Below are positions 50,619 through 59,422 of a stretch of 64,000 nucleotides of DNA, piece after piece. Origin of the DNA: Hyphomicrobiales bacterium (GTDB lineage: Bacteria; Pseudomonadota; Alphaproteobacteria; Rhizobiales; Rhizobiaceae); contig UBMI01000014.1 of the NCBI GenBank assembly GCA_900466475.1, forward strand, positions 186,001 through 250,000, read 5' to 3'. The notes beneath the pieces are model-generated. The model was not told the DNA's origin. It was given only the letters and a program-made list of their open reading frames with translations, and made no database searches. How positions within the stretch are numbered: the stretch's first letter is position 1; each line of letters begins with the position of its first letter. The position numbers were made by a program, and so were the translations under genes.

Positions 50619-52799
50619 ATGTCCCGCGTAGCGAGTGATCAGGATGTGGACATCGACCTCGGCCAGCTTGTGCGCGCGGTCTGGGCCCGTCGCCTGAAGA
50701 TATTGACGATCACCGCATTGGGTGCGGGTGTAGCATTTGCCGGCGCCAAGATAGTTTCGCCGCAATATCGCAGCGAGACGCGCGTCCTTATCGAGCCGCG
50801 CGCTCCCGCATTCGCCAATACACAGACCAACGACGCCAGTGCCGGACCACTGCTTGACGAGTTGAATATCTCGAGCCAGGTTCAGATCCTGCAGTCGGCG
50901 GACCTCATCAAGCAGGTCATCAACAATCTGAAGCTCTATAATCTGCCGGAATTCGATGCGGCTGCGAACGGGTCCGCGCTTACCGATATACTCGTGGCGC
51001 TGCACCTGAAGAAAAACCCGCTGGAAAACCCGCCGGAAGAGCGCGTCATCGACGCCTTCACGCAGCGCCTGCAGGTCTATCAGGTGCCCGGCTCGCGCGT
51101 CATCGGCATCACTTTCACCTCCAAGGATCCGAAGCTCGCCGCCAGCATTCCGAACGCCATGGCGCAGGTCTACCTGGCAATCCAGAGCGGTGCCAAGCTC
51201 GCTTCCAACACGGAGGCCACCCGCTGGCTCGAGCCGGAGATCGACAACCTGCGCCAGAAGGTGGGCGAGGCCGAGAAGAAGGTCGCCGATTACCGCACCA
51301 CCCATGGTCTGCTGCAGACCAACGGCACCACGACCTTTACTGCACAGCAGCTCAACGATATCTCCATCGAGCTGACCCGCGTGCGCACCGACAAGGCGAA
51401 TGCAGAGGCGAGGGCGCAGGCCGTGCGCAACGCGCTGTCTTCGGGCGAGCCCTCCGATACGCTAAGTGACATCATGTCGTCGCAGTCGATCCAGCGGCTG
51501 AAGGCGACCGAATCCGGGCTGCAGTCGCAGATTTCCGATTTGCAGACGAGCCTGCTCAACAACCATCCGCGGCTGAAGAGCCTGCGCGCCCAGCTTGCCG
51601 ATATACGGACGCAGATCCGGCAGGAAACGCAGAAGATCCTCGCCAGCATCGAGAACGAAACCAAGGTGGCCGATCTGCGTGCCAAGGAGCTGGAGCAGCA
51701 ATCCGATACGCTGCAGGCCAACAGTGCCAGGGCGGGCGAGGATGCCGTGGGTCTCAACGCGCTGGAGCGGGAGGCGAATGCCCAGCGCCAGCTTCTCGAA
51801 ACCTACCTCGTTCGTTACCGCGAGGCTGCTTCCCGTGCCGACCGCAATTCCAGCCCCGCAGATGCGCGCATTGTTTCCAAGGCGATCGAACAGGTCGATC
51901 CTTATTTCCCGAAAGTGGTGCCGATCGTCGTGGTCGCCGCTGTCGCAACGCTCATCATGAGTGCAATCGTCATCATGCTCTCCGAACTCTTCAGCGGTCG
52001 TGCACTGCGCCCTGTCGAGGCCACCAATGTCGGGGCCACCGACGTCGAGGCCACGAATATCGCTGAGAGGGTCGAGGAGGAAGGGCAGGGTGAGGCAGCG
52101 CCTGCTCCCGCCCCGAAGCTCGTCAGGCCGAGCATGCTGACGGCGGCCATGGATGACGAAGAGGAGCCGGAAGCGGAGCCCGTAAAGGAAGCGCCTGCTG
52201 ACGACAACGAATTCTCCGTTTCGTCCGTCGCGAGCTATCTGACCGACTGCCGCGCCCCGCTGGCCGTCTCCATATCTCCGAGTGGTGACAATGGTTCGGC
52301 GGCAACCGTCGCCCTGGCGCGTGTGCTCGCCGATACCGGACGCCGCGTGATCCTGGTCGACATGACCGGCAGCGGCTATCCGAGCGAACTGATGGCGGAA
52401 AATCCCGAAGCACTGGGCGTTACCGATCTTCTCTGCGGTGAGGCTGCCTTCGGCGAGACGATCCATGGCGACCGTATGTCGGACGCGCATCTGATCCCGC
52501 AGGGTGTCAGCGATGTGCGCCGCGCCATGCGGGGCGTCGACAGGCTGTCGCTGCTGCTCGATGCGCTGACATCGGCCTATGATATCGTCATTGTCGAGTG
52601 CGGCGCCGCTGATGTCGCCGGGGTTTCGCGGCTGACGCGCAGCAAGGAAATCGAGATCATCCTGTCGCTGCCCGAAATCGATGAGGCTGCTTTCGTCGGC
52701 CTCATGCAGGATTTCCAGAGCGCCGGTTACGAGCGCGTCGTCCTGATGTCGGGCGGCGAGGAGGCTGCCGTGCGCAGCCCCGCGCGCCATGCCGCCTGA
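50619..52799 (+). CDS. EPS chain-length determinant/ExoP-like co-polymerase with degenerate ATPase domain
   Basis: 726-residue polysaccharide co-polymerase. The Wzz domain spans helix one (LKILTITALGAGVAFAGAKI), a long periplasmic coiled coil and helix two (VVPIVVVAAVATLIMSAIVIML). After an acidic linker comes a BY-kinase-like fold (about residues 530-720), but the P-loop position reads SPSGDNGSAA with Ser560 instead of the Walker A Lys. The A' motif is LVDMTG instead of the usual two-Asp form, and Walker B has Glu (VIVECGA). There is no Tyr-rich tail. ATP hydrolysis is doubtful. Start 50619 has GGAG eight bases upstream; ATG 50613 is an alternative. Confidence 0.88.
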   Translation: MSRVASDQDVDIDLGQLVRAVWARRLKILTITALGAGVAFAGAKIVSPQYRSETRVLIEPRAPAFANTQTNDASAGPLLDELNISSQVQILQSADLIKQVINNLKLYNLPEFDAAANGSALTDILVALHLKKNPLENPPEERVIDAFTQRLQVYQVPGSRVIGITFTSKDPKLAASIPNAMAQVYLAIQSGAKLASNTEATRWLEPEIDNLRQKVGEAEKKVADYRTTHGLLQTNGTTTFTAQQLNDISIELTRVRTDKANAEARAQAVRNALSSGEPSDTLSDIMSSQSIQRLKATESGLQSQISDLQTSLLNNHPRLKSLRAQLADIRTQIRQETQKILASIENETKVADLRAKELEQQSDTLQANSARAGEDAVGLNALEREANAQRQLLETYLVRYREAASRADRNSSPADARIVSKAIEQVDPYFPKVVPIVVVAAVATLIMSAIVIMLSELFSGRALRPVEATNVGATDVEATNIAERVEEEGQGEAAPAPAPKLVRPSMLTAAMDDEEEPEAEPVKEAPADDNEFSVSSVASYLTDCRAPLAVSISPSGDNGSAATVALARVLADTGRRVILVDMTGSGYPSELMAENPEALGVTDLLCGEAAFGETIHGDRMSDAHLIPQGVSDVRRAMRGVDRLSLLLDALTSAYDIVIVECGAADVAGVSRLTRSKEIEIILSLPEIDEAAFVGLMQDFQSAGYERVVLMSGGEEAAVRSPARHAA

Positions 52800-52802
52800 T
52801 CT

Positions 52803-54038
52803 TCAGCCGCGCTTGGCCCGGATGTTCTGGGCGAATTTATAGAGACCGGGGCGGGCCTTGATGAAGGCCTTGCCACGGGTGATCGCCCGATGCGCGATGC
52901 CGGCAGCGACGCCGATGCCGGAGAGCGGCAGGACCACATCGTGATGGTCGGTTTCGATCGGCGCCCAGGAGCGCTTGTAGGTCTGATCACCGAGGCCGAA
53001 ATCGAAGAGCGCGACTCCCTTGCCGTGTAGGCTTGAAATCATTTGCCAGAAGAGGAATTCGCCGGGGCTTGCATCGGCAATCAGATCCTCGTCGATCGCG
53101 CCGAACTGGCAGATGACATGGTCGCCCTTGCGGGAAATCCCTGACAGCGCGGCAACACGTCCCTCATAGTCGCCCTTCAGGCGGAGAGCGCGCATCTCTA
53201 GGCCGAAATCGTCTCCATTCCGCCTGTCGATGAGGCCGTGCAGGAAGGCCTTGGTCGGCGCATCGTCGAACACGTCGGGCAGACCGAGCGAGGCGAAGCG
53301 CGCACTTTTCAGGTGGAAGAACATGTCGAGCAGTTCGTGTTGCTCCGAGGACGCTTCCGGAGCGATGTAGTCGAAGCCGCCGATTGCCTCCAGCCGCCGG
53401 CTTTGCGCGCGGAATTTCTTGCGCCTGCTCTTGGCGTTTAGCTGCTGCAGCGTCTTTTCGAACGTATCGAGGAGCGGAAGCTGGTAGGCGTGATTCTGGT
53501 TCTGCACCATGGGCAGGCCGGCGAGCATGTTGCGGCGGCTGCGCCATTCCAGCGGGATATTCTGCAAAAGAAGCAGGTCGGCCTTGCCGGCGAGTGCCGT
53601 GCGAAGACGAGCGGCAAGCTTGTGACTGTCAAGCAAGCCGCTGTCTTCGGCAAAGGCGTCGGAGACGAGGCCGGTGTTGATGTTGCTGTGGTCGGCGCCG
53701 ATGAATTTGGCGATCCGCATGCCGCGGGAGTTGACGATCTCTACCGGAAGGATGAAGGCGGTATGGGTGCCGCACCTGCCGCGCAGGATGGCGAGCGGCC
53801 GGCGGAAGGCTGCCACCCAGGAGCTGCACCAGTCATAGCTCTGATGCAGCGAGGAAAGATCATCGCGTTCCAGTTTGCGCCATTCCGCCTCAAGCGGCTC
53901 CATCGTATCGAAAAGCTCGATCTCGAGTTCGGCCATGGCGAGTTTCATGCTCAGCTGCCGCAGCCGGGAAATGCCGGCTTCGGCCTGCGCTGCAGCGTCG
54001 AACGGTTGCTCGGGAACGTCGTGCCTCTGGGTCTGCAC
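52803..54038 (-). CDS. CelD/BcsL-type GNAT acetyltransferase
   Basis: 411 residues of the Acetyltransf_6 group, named for CelD/BcsL in cellulose biosynthesis. Typical parts are the N-terminal EAEWRKLERDDLSSLHQSYDWCSSWVAAF, the central KSRRKKFRAQSRRLEAIGGF and the C-terminal EFLFWQMISSLHGKGVALFDFGLGDQTYKRSWAPIE. The enzyme probably acylates the polysaccharide or its precursor. Which polymer it serves (the adjacent EPS or the cellulose operon 12 kb away) is not decided by sequence. Tail-to-tail with the co-polymerase gene, three bases apart. Confidence 0.85.
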   Translation of the reverse strand: MQTQRHDVPEQPFDAAAQAEAGISRLRQLSMKLAMAELEIELFDTMEPLEAEWRKLERDDLSSLHQSYDWCSSWVAAFRRPLAILRGRCGTHTAFILPVEIVNSRGMRIAKFIGADHSNINTGLVSDAFAEDSGLLDSHKLAARLRTALAGKADLLLLQNIPLEWRSRRNMLAGLPMVQNQNHAYQLPLLDTFEKTLQQLNAKSRRKKFRAQSRRLEAIGGFDYIAPEASSEQHELLDMFFHLKSARFASLGLPDVFDDAPTKAFLHGLIDRRNGDDFGLEMRALRLKGDYEGRVAALSGISRKGDHVICQFGAIDEDLIADASPGEFLFWQMISSLHGKGVALFDFGLGDQTYKRSWAPIETDHHDVVLPLSGIGVAAGIAHRAITRGKAFIKARPGLYKFAQNIRAKRG

Positions 54039-54159
54039 GGGTCTTCTCCAGTCAATAAGTTGCTGGAGGGCAAGCTAGGGCGCCAAGACGTATAATTGGT
54101 TTAACCGAGGCCCGCGCCCGGGCTTTTCCGCAGATCAGGGTTATTCTGCCGTTAATCGG

Positions 54160-54369
54160 CTATTGCTGCTTCGGGCCGGCCATCCAATTGATGATGACCA
54201 TGGCCGGCAGCACCCAGAGCAGGCCGGTGAGCGCGAAGTAAAGCAGATGTCCCCACCAGGGCGCGTTGCCGAGCGTCGCGACCGCGATCGTATTTGCCAC
54301 AATCGCATAGAAAAGCACGAGGATGATGATCAGGATCGTGCCGATGAATTTGCGAAGGCGGATGGGCAT
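54160..54369 (-). CDS. DUF2842 membrane protein
   Basis: 69 residues with two membrane helices (FIGTILIIILVLFYAIVANTIAV and LLYFALTGLLWVLPAMVIINWM) linked by GNAPWWGH, the DUF2842 pattern. In Rhizobiales this gene regularly stands divergent to ctaA, as here. Function unknown; a link to heme A or oxidase assembly is suggested by position only. ATG 54369 is chosen over a longer frame. Confidence 0.85.
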   Translation of the reverse strand: MPIRLRKFIGTILIIILVLFYAIVANTIAVATLGNAPWWGHLLYFALTGLLWVLPAMVIINWMAGPKQQ

Positions 54370-54484
54370 CGTATAACTTTCGAACGGATGGGATTGAGCC
54401 GGCGCGACGGCATGCCGCAAAGGTTCGGGGCTTGTTTTGCATCAGCCGGTGGGGCAAATCAACTGCCGGATAAAAGGAGAGATC

Positions 54485-55588
54485 ATGGCCGTCGCGAACC
54501 TGAGCCCGGAGCAGGCGATCCGCACTGAAGTGCGCAGGCAGGACAATAACCGCCGTGCCGTGCGCATCTGGCTGGGTTTCGTGCTCTTGGCGCTCTTCTG
54601 TCTCGTGCTGGTGGGCGGTGCGACGCGGCTCACCAATTCCGGCCTGTCCATTACCGAATGGAAGCCGATTCATGGCGTCATCCCGCCGCTGAACGCTGCC
54701 GAGTGGGAAGAGGAATTCAAGCTGTACCAGCGCATTCCCGAGTTCCAGCAGCTCAACAGCGACATGACGGTCGACCAGTTCAAGAGCATCTTCTGGTGGG
54801 AATGGGCGCACCGGCTGATCGCGCGCGGCATCGGCGTCATCTTCGCGCTGCCTCTGATCTTCTTCTGGGCGACCGGCCGCATCGAAAAGCGCCTGCGCTG
54901 GCCGCTTGCGGGCATCCTCGCGCTGGGCGGCCTGCAAGGCTTCATCGGCTGGTGGATGGTCTCGTCCGGCCTGTCGGTGCGCACGGATGTCAGCCAGTAC
55001 CGGCTGGCTACTCACCTGGTCATGGCTTGCCTGATCTTCGCCTCCTGCATGTGGATCATGCGCGGGCTCTCGCCGCATTCCAGCGATCCGGCTCCGACGA
55101 AGAATTCACACCGCTGGGCGGCGGCGATCGCAATATTCTCGCTCTTCCAGATCTATCTCGGCGCGCTGGTCGCTGGCCTCGATGCCGGCTTTACCTACAA
55201 TACCTGGCCGCTGATGGACGGTGCCGTGGTGCCTGGCGATCTCTTCATCCAGCAGCCTTTCTGGATCAACCTGTTCGAGAACCCGAAGACCGTACAGTTC
55301 ATTCACCGTCTCGGCGCCTACACGCTCTTTGCGATCGCTCTCATCAATATGGTGATTGTCCTGCGCGCCGCATCCTGGACCACCCATGCGCGCCGTGCCG
55401 TGGTGCTCTTTTCGTTTGTCACGATCCAGGCCGCGATCGGTATCACCACACTGCTGCTGGAGGTGCCACTGCACTGGGGCCTGTTACACCAGGCGGGCGC
55501 CCTCGTGGTCTTCGGTTTTGCCGTCGCCAACTGGCGCGGCTATTACGGCGAATATCCCCGCCCCACTGCGATCGCCGAGCGCGACTGA
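54485..55588 (+). CDS. ctaA: heme A synthase (COX15 type)
   Basis: Oxidises heme O to heme A for cytochrome aa3 oxidase. 367 residues with eight membrane helices. Conserved segments are LVGGATRLTNSGLSITEWKPI, EFQQLNSDMTVDQFKSIFWWEWAHRLIAR with heme-ligand His, LVAGLDAGFTYNTWPLMDGAVVP, VQFIHRLGAYTLF and LHWGLLHQAGALVVF. This is the alphaproteobacterial/mitochondrial type. AAAAGGAGAGATC precedes ATG 54485. Confidence 0.96.
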   Translation: MAVANLSPEQAIRTEVRRQDNNRRAVRIWLGFVLLALFCLVLVGGATRLTNSGLSITEWKPIHGVIPPLNAAEWEEEFKLYQRIPEFQQLNSDMTVDQFKSIFWWEWAHRLIARGIGVIFALPLIFFWATGRIEKRLRWPLAGILALGGLQGFIGWWMVSSGLSVRTDVSQYRLATHLVMACLIFASCMWIMRGLSPHSSDPAPTKNSHRWAAAIAIFSLFQIYLGALVAGLDAGFTYNTWPLMDGAVVPGDLFIQQPFWINLFENPKTVQFIHRLGAYTLFAIALINMVIVLRAASWTTHARRAVVLFSFVTIQAAIGITTLLLEVPLHWGLLHQAGALVVFGFAVANWRGYYGEYPRPTAIAERD

Positions 55589-55603
55589 GCCGACGATCAC
55601 CAG

Positions 55604-56401
55604 CTAGAATCGGTAAGTCATGCCGAGCACCGGGCCTTTCAGCGTGGTGTCGAACACGTGGCCGTCGGACTCGTAGTCCACATCGAGGATCTTGTACCCC
55701 GCTGAAACCGAGAGGCGATCGGTGAAGAGGTAATTGACCGTGGCGAGCGCCTGCCATGTGCTGTCTGATCCGGCGCCGAAGCCGCCGAAATCGGCCTGAG
55801 CCTGAATGGAAAGTTTCGGCGTGACGGTGAAGAAGGTGCGGAAGCCGATGACCGGATCGACCCAGCCGAAATCCTCGCCATAGCTGCGCCGGAAGGCGCC
55901 GTAATTCACGGTCAGGTCATTCGAAATGTGCCATATCCGCACCCCGGCAAGCACGTCGAAGGTCACGTCCTGCCCGCTATAGACGCGGTAGCCGCCCTTG
56001 ATCGTTGCCTGGAATTCCACCGTATCGACATCGGCGGTCAGTCCCGGCGTTGCACCGACGACGGGCAGTGCTCCGATCGCGTGGCTGTCGGTCGTATCCA
56101 CATACATGAGATCGCCGGATAGCACGAAGCGATCGTACCGGCCCCAGACATCGAGAAAACCTCCGAAATTCAGGTCCTCCATGATGTCGGAGAAGGATTT
56201 TTCAACCGAGAGGGTCGGCGCACGCCGGAAGGGAGAGATATCGCCGTCAATTCCCGCTGCCCAGAGATAGGGTGTCACTTGCAGCGCCCATCCGGGCGTA
56301 TTGCTCTCGACGGGTACCGACGGCTCGGAAGCGTCCTGCGCACATACGTCCGCCGCTGCCCCCGAAACCAGCACGCCAGCAATTATCATCCGTCTGATCA
56401 T
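55604..56401 (-). CDS. outer membrane beta-barrel protein, unknown
   Basis: 265 residues: signal peptide MIRRMIIAGVLVSGAAADVCAQ, then beta-barrel strands (WALQVTPYLWAAGIDGDI, FGGFLDVWGRYDRFVLSGDLMYV, TVEFQATIKGGYRVY, VTFDVLAGVRIWHI, LSIQAQADFGGFGAGS, TWQALATVNYLFTDRLSVSAGYKILDVDYES) ending in GPVLGMTYRF with terminal Phe. Function unknown. It lies 58 bp downstream of the acylase-like gene on the same strand, so they may be co-transcribed. Confidence 0.8.
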   Translation of the reverse strand: MIRRMIIAGVLVSGAAADVCAQDASEPSVPVESNTPGWALQVTPYLWAAGIDGDISPFRRAPTLSVEKSFSDIMEDLNFGGFLDVWGRYDRFVLSGDLMYVDTTDSHAIGALPVVGATPGLTADVDTVEFQATIKGGYRVYSGQDVTFDVLAGVRIWHISNDLTVNYGAFRRSYGEDFGWVDPVIGFRTFFTVTPKLSIQAQADFGGFGAGSDSTWQALATVNYLFTDRLSVSAGYKILDVDYESDGHVFDTTLKGPVLGMTYRF

Positions 56402-56459
56402 CCACCAGCCCTTTCCCGCAGTCAGAGATCTCTATTCATCCGCCCTCAGGCGGGCGCCA

Positions 56460-57524
56460 TCAGAGACCTTGGAAAGGAAAGGGCTCGGCGTCCTTGAAAT
56501 CGACTGTCGCGTCCCCTGCAAAAGTATGTGCCTGATCAGCACCGAGGTCGAGCCTCTTCACCTTGCCCGTTTCCTTGGAGAAATCGATCTTCTTCAGGTC
56601 GACCCAGAACGTGTTCGGCGTCATCGCGGACTCGAAGAAATAGAGATCTCTCTTGTGGTCGAAGACGGTGCGCCAGCGCGTCGACGACAATTCCGGCTGA
56701 TCCTGCGCCGATATGCCGAGCGGAACAGAGACGTTCCTGATGACACCGAAAACGCTCGCCAGCGTGCGGTCGGGTTCGCCGCTCTGGGGGATGGCCTTGA
56801 TCAGGAAGGAGGCCCGGGCAAAGCGATCCGCCGCGCGGCTGGTTCCCGGAAGGAAGACCGTGCCGCCGATACCCTCCCAGTAGGTGTTGAGCGCCAGTTG
56901 CTCGTCGTAGGTCGGTGAATTGGTCATCACCTGGTACTGGCGGCCGTGATGGATGATCTGTTTTCCGTTTACATATTCGACAATGGCGCTGTCACCGCTG
57001 GAATCGGAGAGCGACAGATGCAGGGTTGTCAGCCTGTTTTGCCCCGGCACATTATCGGTGACAATCGTGAAGGGCTCTTTCTCCAGTGCTGCGACCGCCT
57101 CACTCACCGTCGCGAAATTGTCGAGCGCATATTGCGCCCAAGCCGCAATCGTCAGGCCCGGTTTGCTGCCGGCGTCGAATTTCGGATATTCGGATTCCGT
57201 CAGCCAGAGAAGATTGGCGACGAGACCGGCCTCATTCGCCCCGTCTGTAGTCGATACGTCATAGCCGGTCGCCACCACCGACCCGTATTTCGCCGTCCAG
57301 TTGATGGAATTCGGCCCGGCCTCTCCGCTGCGGGATATGCCGCGCGGCAGGATGTAGAGGTTTGTGCCGATATCGTATTTCCAGTCCATCGACCGGGCGG
57401 TAATGACATTGCCGCCTTCCCCGAGGTAGACCATGCGGGTGCAGGCATTCGCCTGGTAGGGCGTCATCACCTGAATGCCAATAAGCGTAATTGCTGCAAA
57501 ACGTCCCAGAATATTCGATTGCAT
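56460..57524 (-). CDS. choloylglycine hydrolase/penicillin V acylase family hydrolase
   Basis: Ntn-hydrolase, 354 residues. A signal peptide ends ANA so that Cys28 (CTRMVYLG) becomes the N-terminal nucleophile. Family residues follow in TARSMDWKYD, NEAGLVANLLWL, MTNSPTYDEQLALNTYW and the conserved Arg region. Members hydrolyse penicillin V, bile salts or acyl-homoserine lactones; an Agrobacterium relative is known to degrade lactone signals. Periplasmic by its signal peptide. ATG 57524 is chosen: the longer frame to 57644 would bury the signal. GGGAG stands ten bases upstream. Confidence 0.9.
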   Translation of the reverse strand: MQSNILGRFAAITLIGIQVMTPYQANACTRMVYLGEGGNVITARSMDWKYDIGTNLYILPRGISRSGEAGPNSINWTAKYGSVVATGYDVSTTDGANEAGLVANLLWLTESEYPKFDAGSKPGLTIAAWAQYALDNFATVSEAVAALEKEPFTIVTDNVPGQNRLTTLHLSLSDSSGDSAIVEYVNGKQIIHHGRQYQVMTNSPTYDEQLALNTYWEGIGGTVFLPGTSRAADRFARASFLIKAIPQSGEPDRTLASVFGVIRNVSVPLGISAQDQPELSSTRWRTVFDHKRDLYFFESAMTPNTFWVDLKKIDFSKETGKVKRLDLGADQAHTFAGDATVDFKDAEPFPFQGL

Positions 57525-57750
57525 GATCGCAAGTCTCCCGGCTGGATCATTCAAACAACAGGCGCCATTTGCGCCTCTATCGCACGTTGCGTTTTGAATA
57601 TGCACGCTTCCTTCGCTTATCTCAACTTGGGAATTGGCGTCCAAAACGCCCCCGCCAGGTAGTCAGCCTCTCGGAAGAGTGAACGGTATCAAGGCCATGA
57701 CGTGCTAAGCTATAGGTCGGCCAATGTGTGATCTATTAGGGGGGACTCGG

Positions 57751-57918
57751 ATGAACCGATTTCGCACATTCATAATGGCAGGCGCGCTGGTCACGCTTTC
57801 TGCGATCGCCTCGGGCTGCACATCGACGGCGCAATACGACTACGGCGAGGATACATCCTTCAACCCGGCTTGCGCCGGTGGTTTCCGTCCCAGCGATAAT
57901 CGTCCCTGCTCGTATTGA
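57751..57918 (+). CDS. small lipoprotein
   Basis: 55 residues: MNRFRTFIMAGALVTLSAIASGCTS is a lipoprotein signal with lipobox IASGC, leaving a mature peptide of about 30 residues (DYGEDTSFNPACAGGFRPSDN) with two more cysteines that could pair. GGGGGGACTCGG stands before the ATG at 57751. Convergent with ubiA, ten bases apart. Function unknown. Confidence 0.7.
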   Translation: MNRFRTFIMAGALVTLSAIASGCTSTAQYDYGEDTSFNPACAGGFRPSDNRPCSY

Positions 57919-57928
57919 GCCGCCAGGT

Positions 57929-58843
57929 TCACCAGGTTCCGATTAGGGATGAAGCCGCCAGCAATAGCCCGGTCAGAATATTCGCAAGGAACAAGCGGTA
58001 GTTCACATCCGGGCGGGCGAGGTCGATCCGCCGGACTTGCCACGCAAGGTGTGCGGCTATGACGAGCATTCCAAATGCGTAGGGCAGGGACATCCCGGAT
58101 AACCAGCCACCGACCGACCAGGCAGCAATCGTCGATACATAGAAAAGACCGATAATGCGCTTGCCGCGCTCGCCGAACAGGATCGCCGTCGATTTCAATC
58201 CGAGCCGTGTATCGTCTTTCACATCGACATAGGCATAGACGGTGTCGTAGCCGATCTGCCAGGCGATAGCTCCCGCCCACATGAGGACGGCGCCGGCGGG
58301 AATCGCGCCGGCAATTTCCGCCCAGGCCATGAGCATGCCCCAGTTGAACGCTGCGCCGAGCACTGCCTGCGGCCAATGGGTAAAGCGTTTGCAGAACGGA
58401 TAGACGAACACCAACGGCAGAACGCAAAGGGCAACCAGCCGCGCATAGGGCGTCAGGAACAACAGGAGGGACGCGGCCAGGGCGAGTTCGATAGCCAGAA
58501 AGGTCAATGCCTGACCGACGCCAATCTGCCCGCTTGCCAGAGGCCGAAAACGGGTTCGCTCGACATGGCCGTCAAATTTCCGGTCGGCAATATCGTTGAT
58601 CGTGGAGCCTGCGCTTCGCATCAGCAGGGCGCCGAGCGTGAAGACGGCGAGCTGCCGGACATCGGGCAGGCCATGAGCGGCCTGAAACAGAGCCGCCCAG
58701 CATGGAAACAGCGTCAGCCAGATTCCAACCGGGCGATCGAGCCGCGCGAGCCTCGTGTAAGGTCGCCATGTGCCCGGCAACAGCCGGTCCACCCAGTCGC
58801 CCTGATGAATATCACTCAAGTCCGGGCGGTTTGACGTGTTCAT
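57929..58843 (-). CDS. ubiA: 4-hydroxybenzoate polyprenyltransferase
   Basis: Membrane prenyltransferase that attaches the polyprenyl chain to 4-hydroxybenzoate in ubiquinone synthesis. 304 residues, about eight helices. The two Asp-rich motifs are visible: INDIADRKFDGHVERTRFRPLASG and AYVDVKDDTRLGLKSTAILFGE. The ATG at 58843 gives MNTSNRPDL. Single-gene unit by spacing. Confidence 0.95.
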   Translation of the reverse strand: MNTSNRPDLSDIHQGDWVDRLLPGTWRPYTRLARLDRPVGIWLTLFPCWAALFQAAHGLPDVRQLAVFTLGALLMRSAGSTINDIADRKFDGHVERTRFRPLASGQIGVGQALTFLAIELALAASLLLFLTPYARLVALCVLPLVFVYPFCKRFTHWPQAVLGAAFNWGMLMAWAEIAGAIPAGAVLMWAGAIAWQIGYDTVYAYVDVKDDTRLGLKSTAILFGERGKRIIGLFYVSTIAAWSVGGWLSGMSLPYAFGMLVIAAHLAWQVRRIDLARPDVNYRLFLANILTGLLLAASSLIGTW

Positions 58844-58968
58844 GGCGTGATCCGGTTATTTTCAAAAATTCTCAATGAAAGCAGGTATTTCCTGCCTTGG
58901 ACTGGCCTTTGCAGACTAGAGGTTTTCGCAGGCCTTGCAATGATCGCCCCTGCGTCAGACCGACCCAT

Positions 58969-59322
58969 TCAGCCTGCGTGAGAAAGGATATTCAAAAGCT
59001 TGCCGCTGGGGTCGCGAATATAGAAGCGCCGTACGCCCCAGGGCTCGTCGGCCGGCCCGTAGACGATCTGATGCCCGCCTGTGACCGCGCGCCGATGGAC
59101 TTCGTCAAGATCATCGACCTCGATCGAAATGTCGGGCACTGCGGTTCCCGATCCACCCTCCGTCGCGATGCCGATCTGGGTGATTGCGCGCCTCTCAGAC
59201 GCAAGGGTGACGATCCAGCCATGATCCATCACGACGTCGAGATCGAACAGCTCGGAATAAAAGTTGCGCACTTCTTCAATGGAAGCGGCGGCGATATTCG
59301 GAACGATGCGCAGCACTGTCAT
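58969..59322 (-). CDS. VOC-family (glyoxalase-like) protein
   Basis: 117-residue single vicinal-oxygen-chelate domain. Strand-helix units are RIVPNIAAASIEEVRNFYSELFDLDVVMDHGW and DISIEVDDLDEVHRRAVTGGHQIVYGPADEPWGVRRFYIRDPSGKLLNIL. VOC proteins act as bleomycin-resistance-like binders, dioxygenases or isomerases; the substrate is unknown. GGGAGGAACAAC before ATG 59322 gives a firm start. Confidence 0.88.
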   Translation of the reverse strand: MTVLRIVPNIAAASIEEVRNFYSELFDLDVVMDHGWIVTLASERRAITQIGIATEGGSGTAVPDISIEVDDLDEVHRRAVTGGHQIVYGPADEPWGVRRFYIRDPSGKLLNILSHAG

Positions 59323-59422
59323 GTTGTTCCTCCCTCGGCGTGAAGAGAAATAGCACTTGGTCGATCTGCGGAACAGTTCGGGCCCAACCGCCGAACCATT
59401 CCGCATGTCATATTCACAGGCC

